From Symbiodinium natans (lineage: Eukaryota > Sar > Dinophyceae > Suessiales > Symbiodiniaceae): 64,000 bases of DNA. How positions within the stretch are numbered: the stretch's first letter is position 1; the number at the start of each line of letters is the position of its first letter. Shown here in pieces: positions 54,501-64,000 of this stretch. The position numbers were made by a program, and so were the translations under genes. The notes beneath the pieces are model-generated. The model was given only the letters and a program-made list of their open reading frames with translations, was not told the DNA's origin and made no database searches. The DNA lies in contig CAJNDS010001413.1 of the NCBI GenBank assembly GCA_905221605.1, positions 67,501-131,500 of the forward strand. The letters run 5' to 3'.

Positions 54501-55250
54501 CTCCACTGTCATCGGGCTCTCCCCGTCACCCTTAAACCTCTAGCCCTAACCCTACACTTCTGCTTGCAGTAGTTCTTCTCGGCTGCTGTACCCACAGCAT
54601 GCCTTTTGAGAACAAGTTTCTCTATACATACACACTTTAATGTGCGCTTGCATTTCTCCGACAGCAAAAATGCGGGTTGTGCTTGCACATTTGACGTTCG
54701 CAAGCGTGCGTGAGCATTCGCTCATGACAAACTCGTGACTTCTGTCACTATCGAAGCATCTTAAAGTTGTTCTTGCGCTTCGAAGGCCAAAAGAGATGAC
54801 AATCGTAAAAATCGTGCGTGTCGCTTTCGCGTCGGGGTCGCCATCCTCCTATCTGTCGGTATTGCTCAAGCTTTGGCAAAGCTTCTTCAACACCGAAGTG
54901 CTGACACTTTCCAGGACGGTGAACGTCGGAGTCCCCATCCTCGTGACTGCCGCAGCTGTTGAAGCTCCTTTGAAGCTTCGCGCGCCTATAAAGTGCTGAC
55001 AGTCGCAAGGATGGCGTCTGTTGGGCAACAGTCAGCACTTTGCTTAAGCCTCGTGCGGAAAAAATGGGTCTTGGATGATCTAGGCAAAGCTACCCTGAAC
55101 CAGCCAAGCTACTGGACAGATGGTCTCGCTCGGGCAGCGCGATGAGGAAGTCGTCATAGTCCACCTAAGGGGGGGGGAGTGGTGTCGCAGGCCCGGATGC
55201 AGCACCGTACTCTTTATAGTTGCGGGGAATGTCAAGTTTGAAGTGAAGGC
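51590..55250 (-). CDS. Unrecognised protein, partial chain of short exons
   Basis: I do not recognise the product. The 3' end is the best supported: exon 52278-52168 (SSAETAQAIMWKNGYSDAE) joins in phase, through a GA-AG intron, to terminal exon 51668-51590 (FPSDYKFHYPELSVMFDIPEE, then DT and TGA). Further upstream on the same strand are in-phase candidates: 55250-55204 (KLDIPRNYKEYG), 55164-55126 (VDYDDFLIALPER), 53930-53835 (GDAFAAFLERAKSGLVVAASL) and 53203-53075 (GQEQNVLMKLRGPSNMQ, after a clear pyrimidine tract and CAG). The first two would be separated by a 39-nt GC-AG intron. At least one exon between 53075 and 52278 is missing. That all belong to one gene is inference. Confidence 0.42.
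52297..52422. mobile_element. MITE-like element, family C, copy 1
   Basis: 126 bp with terminal inverted repeats CTTGAAGTAGGGTT / AACCCTGCTTCAAG. The interior contains two ATATACACTCACCAATA repeats. It lies just upstream (minus strand) of exon 52278-52168. The second copy is near 60829. Confidence 0.75.
53653..53760. mobile_element. MITE-like element, family A
   Basis: Starts GGGGGTTTACGATACTAAGG and ends TTATTTTCGCAAACCC. The interior AATCCTACT and GGGTCTATTTTAGGGG matches the 55323 copy. A telomeric block follows immediately. Confidence 0.75.
53763..53815 (-). repeat. Interstitial telomeric repeat, 7 units
   Basis: CCCTAAA array between a family A element and coding-like exon 53930-53835. 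Confidence 0.96.
53978..54021 (-). repeat. Interstitial telomeric repeat, 6 units
   Basis: CCCTAAA with one CCTAAAG variant. It lies on the other side of coding-like exon 53930-53835. Confidence 0.94.
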
Positions 55251-55322
55251 CTTGGGGCAACTTCGGCTGTTTGGGATGGTTCGAAGGCCGTAGGCTTCTC
55301 ACCTGCCCCTGGTGCTCAAAAT

Positions 55323-55426
55323 GGGGGGGTTTTCGATATTAGGGGTACCTTATTAGGGTCCTTATTATAAGGGGATCCTACTATTTGGGGGTCTATTTTA
55401 GGGGTCCCTATTTTCGTAAACCCCCC
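55323..55426. mobile_element. MITE-like element, family A (best copy)
   Basis: 104 bp. It starts GGGGGGTTTTCGATATTAGG and ends CCCTATTTTCGTAAACCCCC, an inverted repeat of about 20 bp. The core is GGTACCTTATTAGGGTCC and GGATCCTACTATTTGGGG. No open frame, so non-autonomous if mobile. Confidence 0.78.
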
Positions 55427-55725
55427 AAATGGGAGCTGCTGGTTTAGTTGACATTGCAGGGAGGTTCGGATCACCTGGGGTTGAGGGTTGCGGGTCTTGG
55501 GGTAAGCTGCCGAACAGACGCTTGCGCAACGCGCAAGGCCCTGACCCGAACTGGCAGCCCGAATGCCTCCAAACGAATTCTACCCTTCGAAAACTGGTGG
55601 AACCCACAGGGTTGAGCACCGACCATCCACACGAAGGCCAAAACCTCTATCTCATCTAAATCTCAACCAGGCACCCATAGTTGACATGCATTGACATAAT
55701 TCCAATTTCCTCAAGCCGTAGGGTG

Positions 55726-55785
55726 ATATAATATAATATAATATTATATTCTATGATATAATATAATATAATATAGTATAATAAG
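55726..55785. repeat. (ATAAT)n AT-rich repeat
   Basis: Tandem ATAATAT units on both strands. Confidence 0.9.
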
Positions 55786-56555
55786 CCAAGCAGCGCCATC
55801 CTTGTAGGGTTTCACGATGTGATACTTTGTAATGTGGGCACCTGTTGCATCGTCTTCAGTGCATCGAACCTCTAAGTTGCACTCGGCGGCAGTGCATCCA
55901 GCAAAAGGAAAAGCGCAGACTTGTGCGGTTTCCTGGTCGACATTCATCTCCAACTCCTTTGCACCCATAGAACTCCTCTACGACTCTACAAGATTCTATA
56001 TGTAATGTTCGGAAGGAATAGTACCGAAGGATACAAGCCTGCTCGCTTTTGGCAACATGCTCTCACGTCATGGAAGATCCAGGATTTCTATTTGGCAGAG
56101 TCCACACAACAAACATCAACAGCCGTACACAAGCTGCACTTCATGGTGGTTTGGGGCATGTATGGCATCAGAAGAAGAAGAAGCTGTCTCCTGGGTTCAA
56201 AAACCCTGAAAACCAGAGGAAGGTGGGGCTGGCATGGAATGCAGGGTCCAGCTGATGATAATCGGCACAACCGCCCTCCCTCTCCAACATCGACGTACAC
56301 AGTTTTCATCGCAACGAATAGCCGCACATGACATTGGGACTTTGTAGGTGTTCAAGCCAATGATGCACTGGCTATGCACACGAGCTGGTGATGGTACATT
56401 CAGTCATACAGGAAGCCAAAAGAGGGGCCTCAAGAAACCACAAAAACACAAGCATTCTACAAGTATGGTTTTCCGGAAACCCCTCCTATAAGGGGCCCGT
56501 ATCAAAATACCCCAACAGTAGGATCCTTATGTTTATGTTTTTGGGGCTCCTAACA

Positions 56556-56602
56556 ACCCTAAACCCTAAACCCTAAACCTAAACCCTAAACCCTAAACCC
56601 TG
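56556..56602 (-). repeat. Interstitial telomeric repeat
   Basis: About six CCCTAAA units. A truncated family A-like sequence (GTAGGATCC region, about 56471-56530) lies just before. Confidence 0.92.
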
Positions 56603-56706
56603 AAAGGCCCTGGAGACTGGGAGTGTTCGTGCTGGCCGGAGGCCTCCAGGGCTTTTGAGCACGGGCAGCGACCTGGAACGGCTCACGGTGGAGGGGCTTG
56701 GGATGT

Positions 56707-56803
56707 TAGGGTTTAAGGTTTAGGGTTTAGGGTTTAGGGTTTAGGGTTTAGGGTTTAGGGTTTAGGGTTTAGGGTTTAGGGTTTAGGGTTTAGGGTTTAG
56801 GGT
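56707..56803 (+). repeat. Interstitial telomeric repeat, about 13 units
   Basis: TTTAGGG array in opposite orientation to the block at 56556-56602, 105 bp away. Confidence 0.96.
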
Positions 56804-57250
56804 TGAATGCCTTGTATGCACATGTAATTCAGCACATTTTGTGGATCTGCGAAGACGAGCTCGGCGTTCAGGGCAAGCACAGCAAGCGAACATGGAGGTC
56901 CCGCGTGAAAGGATCTTGCTTACAAGCCTGTTTCGGGGCGCTTCGAAACCAACTGTTGAACGTCAAGCTTGGACGGTTTGGGGTCGAGGGCTCAATTTCT
57001 ACAGGCTCCTTCGGGCAGGCTGAAAAGCTCTTCGAAGTGCGCTTCGGCTCGAGATCGGCGGTTTGCACTTTCAGCTACGTTCTGCAACGAAGCAACGGAG
57101 TCCCCTCAAATGTAAGCTCAGGGAAACCTTGTGCTAAAATCACAAAGTCTCCGTGAAGCTTGCATCACACCGGGGCCGGGACACATTCCAAAACGCCCGA
57201 GACTGCGTGGCTGCCATGGCTACAACACCTGGCACCACTGCTCCAAGAGA

Positions 57251-57404
57251 GTAACCCTAGACCCCAAAACCCCAAGCCCTAAGCCCTAAGCCCTAAACCC
57301 AAACACGGACTACAACCCTAAACCCCAAACCCCAAACCCCAAACCCAAAACCCAAAACCCAAAACCCAAAACCCTAAACCCTAAACCCTAAACCCTAAAC
57401 CCTG
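57251..57404 (-). repeat. Degenerate telomeric block
   Basis: CCCCAAA, CCCAAAA, CCCTAAG and CCCTAAA units. Confidence 0.9.
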
Positions 57405-59168
57405 ACCATCAAGCCCCGAAGCTGCGCAAAGCCTGAAGCCCAAACACCCTCATGCACCAAATGAGAAGCCCTGAGCTGCCACATTTCTTTGGCTTCTGCA
57501 AGGGGCTTACGTAGCAAAGGGCCCTCAAAATGGCGCAACCCTACATGTGGTCCGCGGAATGCTTACCAGAGGATTCAGAAGCTTGAAGTGAGATCTCCTG
57601 AGAGTGAGGGTCCAGGGTTACGATCTGGAGCAAAACCTTCTTCGAAGTAGCAGGATGGCTTTTCCTCAGATTTGAGTAGCGTACGGACAACGATGAGGGG
57701 CTTCAGGGTTGAGGTTGAGGAACTCAAAGCGTCGAACCTTGCTCTAGGTTTAAAACGGGTCAGTTTCACCTCGAACGGCAAACACACAGCGATGCACCAC
57801 ACAGCCATGCGTGTGCCCCGCAACTATGCATCCTGAAACTTTTACCCACGTTCATCCGCGGCGACTCAAATTCCTGTTGGGTCTGCTGTCTGCTTACCGT
57901 TTGCCGTTGGGGGGTGTCGCTTTTCATGCTCTGAAAACTCCAACCCGGGGACATGGATGAGACCAAGTTCCCGGCGGCCGCTGCCGCGAGCGCTAATCGC
58001 TCGGTAGGCATGGGAGGCCTGAGAAGGGAGGAGGGAGGTGCGTAACATGGCGCGGGTCTTCGGATGCTTCAAATCTCTTCGGGTAGGGAGGGTCAGAGCA
58101 GGGTTTCGAGCCGTAGGAGCCTCGCTGGTCAGTGCTATTCAAGGGGCACTTCGAAACTTAGGGGGGTGGCGGTTCCAGTGCAAACGAACTTTGCCTGGGT
58201 GGCTCGAAACCCCGCAGGACTAGCTTAACAAATTCTTAAATTTGGCTGGGTGGGGTAGGACTTGGGTATGGCTGCGGGCTTCGGGGTGAGTAGATTCTTG
58301 GGGGGCTATGGGCTCAAATCAAGCCCTGCTGAGCCCGCCACGAGCATCGTGTCTGTGTGAGCCTCGGAGACAGCTCGCAGCTCGCAGGAAGGGTTGCAGG
58401 CGGTTTCTGGGGCAAGCTTGTTTAGAGTTTACCTGACACCTTGAGGACAAGAGGTTGAGATCGAAAGCTCAAAGCCCAAGCTCTTCGTCAGAAACTCTGC
58501 AAAGAACGTGCAAACTGACAGGGTTGACACCCCCGCGACAAAAAGCGCTGAGCCGTGAACTGCGACTCTCTCTGCTGCAAGAACATTACACTGACCCTGC
58601 GCAAGCAGCAACTTGAATCTTCCCCCTTATGCCCAGCACTCAGGCGCGGACAGTGCCCGTCGCCGTCTACCACAGGTTCAGGTGACTTTGGGCCGACGTC
58701 ACAAAGTCTGGTCCGCGGCTGAACAAGGCCGGTTTGGGGGGTGGGGGGAGGGGAGGGGGGCAAGTGGGAGGGGGAGGGGGGCAAGTGGATTTCGAGAAAC
58801 ACCGTTTGCAAAACACTGTAGCACAAGTTTGCCAAACCCGTGAGAGTCACGGGACTTTGCCACTTGCGTGCATCATGGCTTGCAGATTCAACAGTCATCG
58901 CTCACAACCAGCGCTCGCGCCCGAATCAAAGTTTGTGTGTGTGTTTTTTTTTGTTTGGGGGGGGGGGGGGGGGGGGGGTTGGGGCTTTTTTTCACCAGTG
59001 CACTCAGTCCAACCTCACGGTGCGGGATTGCTTCTGCACGAGATGGCAAACTAACCGCACAGAAGAAGTCTGAGCCTGGCCAGCCCTCGCAAAGTCTTTC
59101 CAAAGAACCGCTGTATCTCAACTCTGCAGCAGCCTAATCTAGAAGGCCTTCATAATTTGAATAGAACT

Positions 59169-59240
59169 TTGGGGGCTATTCTAGTAGAAGTATAAGGGGA
59201 CCATAAGGGAATATAGTATTAGTAATGATTCCGACCCCTG
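59169..59240. repeat. Dispersed repeat family B, copy 3
   Basis: TTTGGGGGCTATTCTAGTAG, then CATAAGGGAATATAGTATTA and GATTCCGACCCCT. Confidence 0.65.
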
Positions 59241-59329
59241 TATTTCACCTGAACCGCTGAACCTTGAAAGGAGGACCCTGGGTTGACAGCTCCAAGCCAG
59301 TCTTAGGCTTAGCTTTTCTGATTTTGTTT

Positions 59330-59596
59330 GGGGTTTAGAGTTTAAGGGATTAAGGGATTAAGGGTTTAAGGGTTTAAGGGTTTAGGGTTTAGGGTTTAGG
59401 GTTTAGGTTGTTGGGTTTAGGGTTTAGGGTTTAGGGTTTAGGGTTTAGGGTTTAGGGTTTAGGGTTTCGGGTTTAGGGTTGAAAAGTTTAGGGTTTAGGG
59501 TTTAGGGTTTAGGGTTTAGGGTTTAGGGTTTAGGGTTTAGGGTTCAGGGCTTAGGGTTTAGGGTTTAGGGTTTAGGGTTTAGGGTTTAGGGGTGGG
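59330..59596 (+). repeat. Long interstitial telomeric array
   Basis: About 265 bp of TTTAGGG with TTTAAGGG, TTTCGGG and TTCAGGG variants and a short GTTGAAAAG interruption. Confidence 0.97.
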
Positions 59597-60308
59597 GTTT
59601 GGAGCTTGGCGTTCTGGATGTGGCCGGGGGGGGGGGGGGTTAACTCCGGGTAGATCATCCACGGACCCTAAACCCTGAGATTGGACGTTTGGGTGTTTAC
59701 CCTTCATGCCATGATGCCTGAATCGAAACCTTGTCTTTGCCGCAGCTTAATCACCAGTATCTGACTCGCTCTAGCTTCTCTTAACGATGGTCTTCCCCAG
59801 GTCGAATCTACTTGTTCTCCCCACGTTAAGGGGAGTAGAGGGGTTTGGTCCTGGCTCACACTTTTCGACACAGATGCCGGCTAGCTTTCGAAATATTCTG
59901 CCGGACAGCGGTAGGCGACAGCAGGCCCAAGTTGTTCCGTTGCGATATTCGGGTTGGAGGCTAGTACACACCTACCTCCTGCTTGATGCCCTGGACTTAC
60001 ATCGAGCATCCTCAAGTCGGAGCTCTCGAAATGGCAGGGGAAGGCGCTTACCTTAAAGGCATACATTCGGACACCTTTCTTGCAGACCCTAGGCCCAAAT
60101 GCTACCCCCAGGCTACATGAACCAACATGAAGCAACCAAGATGGTGGTCTTGCCTTTCGTGTCTTGCGGTCTGGTGTGGACATCGGGTGGCCTCAATCCG
60201 GATCTACATTTACCAAACCCTGACATACGCAAAGCCCGCCCAAAGCCTGCCAAAGCTAATTTATTACTCACGGACTGATTGCAGTCAAAGTGTCAAGTGC
60301 AGGGTAGT

Positions 60309-60339
60309 ATACCCTAAACCCTAAACCCTAAACCCTTTA
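60309..60339 (-). repeat. Short telomeric block
   Basis: Four CCCTAAA units. Confidence 0.92.
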
Positions 60340-60729
60340 GGACAGAACTTCTATCACAGGTTAACACGTCATGAGTTCACTGACCAAAAGACCGTAACTT
60401 CTGTCTCACCGTGTAACCCTTCCCTAGAGTCTAGTTCTAATGTTCACTCCTTGGGAATCTTCTCTCTTGTTCACCCATCACACCTTGAGACCCAAAAGCC
60501 CACACTCGCCGACCGTACCATCTTGACTTAGAAACCGTACCATCATGAGTCTTTCTACAAGCTAGACCACGTACCTCTATCTCCAGCTCATTAACCTCTT
60601 TCTCTCGCCCGTGAATACCCTGGGTTACGAAACGGCCCTGCAGTCCGGCTTGGACCGACCCTGCGATTTCCAGGTCTTCGTGTGAGACAGCAGCTGGCAG
60701 AGCTGGACCGAAATGCATTGGACATGAAG

Positions 60730-60834
60730 TAGGGTTTAGGGTTTAGGGTTTAGGGTTTAGGGTTTAGGGTTTAGGGTTTAGGGTTTAGGGTTTAGGGTTT
60801 AGGGTCTAGGGTCTAGGGTCTAGGGTGTAGGGTT
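60730..60834 (+). repeat. Interstitial telomeric repeat with TCTAGGG variants
   Basis: About 14 units. The last few are TCTAGGG and TGTAGGG, merging into the family C element. Confidence 0.95.
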
Positions 60835-60943
60835 TATATTTCTTGTACCCCCAAAGGGACACCCAATATCTACACTCACCAATACTAAACAGGAACCTTA
60901 TCTACACTCACCAAAGACAGTGATATATACCCTGCTTCACATC
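60829..60943. mobile_element. MITE-like element, family C, copy 2
   Basis: GTAGGGTTTATATTTCTTGT, then ACACCCAATATCTACACTCA twice-repeated motif and ATACCCTGCTTCAC. Homologous to 52297-52422; the left inverted repeat has been overwritten by telomere-like units. Confidence 0.7.
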
Positions 60944-61623
60944 AGTGTTGCACGCTTGGGTTTGGGGATCAGGCAACATGTTAGGATCATAGGTCTTTCG
61001 GGTCAGGGTTTTAAAAAGGCTTATGGGCTTCTAGGGCTGAACTACTCAAGATCTTAGGTTTGGATGCCTCAACAGTTCGAGCATCCAGGGCAGAGGAGTT
61101 TACATGTTCAAGACGTACTTACGGGCCGGGCCTTCGATTGAGCTTCCGTCGTTTTATCATGCCTTGAAGATGGAAAGACCGTCGATCCTTTTCGGGCTAG
61201 GAAACTCCAAGGATCTAAGGGGAGGGCTGCATCGCAGAATGCTGTCCAACATCTGCTAGCAGAGGGGCCCTGCTATCCCTGCCGGAGCTCAATGCGTCAC
61301 AAACGCGGAAAAAGCATCGATGTCCACCGGGTTCTCAGCCTGCCAAGGGTAACGACAACTTGGAACACACAAAACTCCAACACCCGACCGTACGCTTACA
61401 CTCCTGAGGATCCCTTTTCGGCAACCTTCACTCAAAACGTTCAGAACTCTCCCCCAAGCGCCCAAAGCGACTTTTCACCCCACCTTCGCATCCTCTTCCA
61501 TCGATCGTGCGTGGAAGCCGTTGCCTGGAGATGCCTCGCAAGTGCTACAGAACTGTGCCAGTGAGGGTTTAGGGCTTCTGGATGTTCGAGGTAAAATAAT
61601 TTTGCTTTCTTTTTGGGGCACAC

Positions 61624-61696
61624 CCTGGGCTTCCACTGTGGGAATCATCACAGCTTCATCGCAGGCAAGGATCCAAAGAGGATTCGAACTATCGAG
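61624..61696 (-). CDS. Isolated coding-like exon
   Basis: It has a strong acceptor (CTTCCCTTCCAG) and reads LDSSNPLWILACDEAVMIPT plus VEAQ, with a GT donor. No family recognised, and neighbouring exons were not found. Confidence 0.35.
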
Positions 61697-63631
61697 CTGG
61701 AAGGGAAGCCGAGGGCCATGATGGGTGTCCACAGGTCCATTGGGGGTTGAATATGCTTCAACATTCCTTCGCTGTGGCTCGGGAGTGACAGCCCACTACA
61801 TTCTGTGATTCCATGATCTAGGACAGCTGGATTGAGGCATAAACCTAAACACTGCTCGAACCTCTTGAGAACGAACCTGAAACCCTGAACCCACCCTCTG
61901 GGTAGAGATACTCTGGGGCTGGGCACTCCATGGACACTCTGGGGAAACACTCTAGGTTTGGGCACTCCAAGAGGGGTTGGGCACTCCAGGGACACTCTGG
62001 AGGTACTCCAGGCATATTCTGGGGTTGGGCAATCCAGGGCACTCTGGACACTTTGGGATTGGACACTCCAGGGACAGTCTGGGGTAGGGCACCCTGGGGT
62101 TGGGTGAGGAGTAGACCGGAGAAGAGTTGAGTTGAAATTCTAACAGCCCCACACCGAGGGTGGGGAACTAGGGCCTATCTAAGGGCACACGCACCTTCTA
62201 TGCAGTCCAAATCTCAAATAAATGCTCCCCCGGTCAACATGAAGGTGAAGCCTTACACCGTGCACTGTGCACAACTCACAACACCTCAAAGAAACCACCC
62301 GGGCCTTGCACAGACCCTCTCATCCCTCAACAGTCCCAAACCCCTCAATTCGTGCCCGTGCCTGGGGCCCACCCGGAGCCGCCTCAGCAGAGCATCAGGG
62401 CGACCGCCAGCTTAAGTCTTGGGTTTTAGGGTTTAGGGTTTAGGGTTTAGGGTTTAGGGTTTAGGGTTTAGGGATTTTACGCATGAAGAATGGCCATAAA
62501 ACGAAGGCCCAGCGATCCAGCTCATGATTGCGTTTCAAGAAAACTGGTGCTTTCGCTTGGCGAACGAGCCAGAACAAAGAACAGCTACTGTAGATCCACT
62601 GCCTCCATCAATGGTGAGGAACCCGACAAAAATGTGCTGTCTTTGATGGTGCTGCCGTTCTTGCTCTTGCTGTTGGCATTCTTGGTTTTGCTGTTGTGTT
62701 GATGTTTGAATCTTGCTGCTACGTAGCGTTGCTCTTGACATTGTTGATGCGGTGTTACTGCTCTTTTTCTTTTTAGTTTTTGTTTGCTGTGGCTGTCTGT
62801 TGTTGAATCTAAATAATAGCTGATCTTGCTGATGGTCCACGTAGGCACTGGGAACAGCTTTGCGAAGTGGCCACCATCCGGCTGACATTGCGAGTTCCAA
62901 ATATGGGTTGAGGCGGGCTTTGCTCGGCTTCCGCAAGGCGAAAAGAGCCGACATCACTTTGTGAAGTCGTAATTTGTTTCGAAACTGTAGCCGGAGGAGA
63001 CGCACCAGGCGTCGGGCGGCTTGAAGAGGGGCAAGATGATGCACCCGATGCATCGTGGCGGGCTGGGCACGCAACTCTTGCATGAGCCGCAAGGACTCAA
63101 CCATCGGGCCGGGACGTGGTATTGATTGAGGAGACGCACTGGTCGGGCTCCTCACAACTCAAAGATGCTCAAGACGCAGGGCTGGACAGTTGTCACTGCT
63201 GGGATGACATCCACGGCAGCCATGCAGGCCCAAGGCACCTTCCTCGCCAGCGGAACTGGCCGTGCAAGCTGCTCATCTGCTAATGAATCCCTTGCTGGCT
63301 TTCTGAGAGAGGGCCGTTTTCGGGAGGTGTACTTTCAGCACCGAGGCGCTGTCAGCACGCCAAGCAATGGAAAGCCACATCCTAAACGTGAAGAAAACAG
63401 TTACAAAGGTGTCTCAATACAGTTGCTTGCACGTGTTAGGTCAACAAGGGCTTTCGACAAGTGAGTGCCCAGCTGCACTCCGAAGCGAAGCAGTCCAGCT
63501 ACAGAAACTGCACAGGAGCGACACCTGGAGTCCTCAAAAAAACTCAAAGAAGATTCGCGCCGAGCCACAGAGCCGAGGGAGTCGAGGACATTTCGCATTG
63601 CCTTGCAGTGGATACCAGCAGGTCGTGTAAC
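61697..63631. other. Interval with an unassigned minus-strand open frame
   Basis: Contains a CACTCCA/GGGACACTCTGG degenerate repeat (about 61910-62105) and a telomeric block (62423-62474). A minus-strand frame (63155-62535) begins with a basic, leucine-rich part and ends in Gln-rich low complexity. Two of its frames look equally plausible near 63000-63130, so I do not call a gene. Confidence 0.35.
62423..62474 (+). repeat. Interstitial telomeric repeat, 7 units
   Basis: TTTAGGG array. Confidence 0.95.
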
Positions 63632-63736
63632 GCTCTTGAGTTTTGCCTTTTTGGGCTTGGACTGCTTATTCATCTGACGACTTGCTGCATCCCAGTCCGT
63701 CAGGTTGTTCAGATGTTCCTGCTTCCAGATCTCAAA
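63632..63736 (-). CDS. Isolated coding-like exon
   Basis: 105 nt, phase 0 to phase 0, between acceptor GCACGACAG and a GT donor. It encodes FEIWKQEHLNNLTDWDAASR followed by a Lys-rich run. No family recognised. Confidence 0.4.
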
Positions 63737-63852
63737 CTGTCGTGCTTGCATCGCAAGCTAGCTCCTGAATGGACGTATAATATACGCCATCGTCACACGG
63801 GTTTGGGTTCAGGCTCTCAAGCTTCGGAGCTGATGTGATTTTGGCTTGCCCG

Positions 63853-63959
63853 ACCCTAAACCCTAAACCCTAAACCCTAAACCCTAAACCCTAAACCCTA
63901 AACCCTAAACCCTAAACCCTAAACCCTAAACCCTAAACCCTAAACCCTAAACCCTAAAC
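63853..63959 (-). repeat. Interstitial telomeric repeat, about 15 units
   Basis: Perfect CCCTAAA array near the window end, followed by unique sequence, so it is not a chromosome end. Confidence 0.97.
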
Positions 63960-64000
63960 TGAATCCAGACATTTTGCGAGCGCAAGTCCATAACTGGAAA

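Larger units (their letters stand above)
55251..61623. other. Repeat-rich interval without a recognised gene
   Basis: Apart from the MITE-like, telomeric and TA-rich features listed separately, I find no domain. A minus-strand frame at 60437-60718 is a weak first-exon candidate. A G-run sits at 58959-58978 and another at 59628-59639. Confidence 0.35.

Noticed and set aside
62535-63155. 206-codon minus-strand frame as a gene
   Set aside because: The second half is Gln-rich low complexity, and a competing frame (62954-63139) looks as plausible. No domain or clear splice sites fix the frame.
63853-63959. Chromosome end
   Set aside because: The CCCTAAA array is followed by unique sequence, and similar arrays occur throughout in both orientations.

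Overview
The window looks like nuclear DNA of a dinoflagellate. The evidence is: many interstitial TTTAGGG/CCCTAAA blocks on both strands; host genes cut into very short exons whose frames join only when GT, GC and GA are all accepted as 5' splice sites (acceptor always AG); introns that look like inserted mobile elements; and large copia-type retroelements with extra domains. I cannot name the species. No rRNA, tRNA, CRISPR or bacterial-type operon was seen.

Layout. 0.9-8.8 kb: a minus-strand FLVCR-like MFS transporter gene in at least nine short exons; its introns hold telomere-type repeats, a palindromic minisatellite and AT-rich DNA. 10.7-12.35 kb: a minus-strand sphingosine-kinase/DAG-kinase-like gene, two of whose introns are related short elements with terminal inverted repeats and target-site duplications (introners). 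12.4-16.4 kb: no recognised gene; microsatellites. 16.4-26.2 kb: copia element copy 1 (plus strand), inserted into a CCCTAAA tract. 26.3-35.1 kb: eleven minus-strand exons that join in phase into an unrecognised, mostly helical protein. 38.3-48.4 kb: copia copy 2 (plus strand). 48.4-63.9 kb: repeats, small inverted-repeat elements and more short minus-strand coding-like exons, including the end of a second unrecognised gene (51.6-55.25 kb).

The most notable object is the copia element. Its polyprotein is about twice the usual copia length. In order I read: gag; a CCCH plus a CCHC zinc finger; two tandem aspartic-protease domains; a cytosine-5-methyltransferase-like domain; integrase; a 2-oxoglutarate/Fe(II)-dioxygenase-like domain; reverse transcriptase; RNase H; and a C-terminal membrane segment with a Cys/His cluster. 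The two copies are nearly identical in coding sequence and the shared parts of each copy's LTR pair are identical, so both insertions look recent. Both are nevertheless frame-broken, at different places, and both have abnormal 5' LTRs (one lacks about 122 bp, the other carries a 121-bp tandem duplication).

All host exons I could model lie on the minus strand and both retroelements on the plus strand, which fits the unidirectional gene clusters of dinoflagellates. Splice models were built by eye and checked only by phase and, where possible, family similarity.
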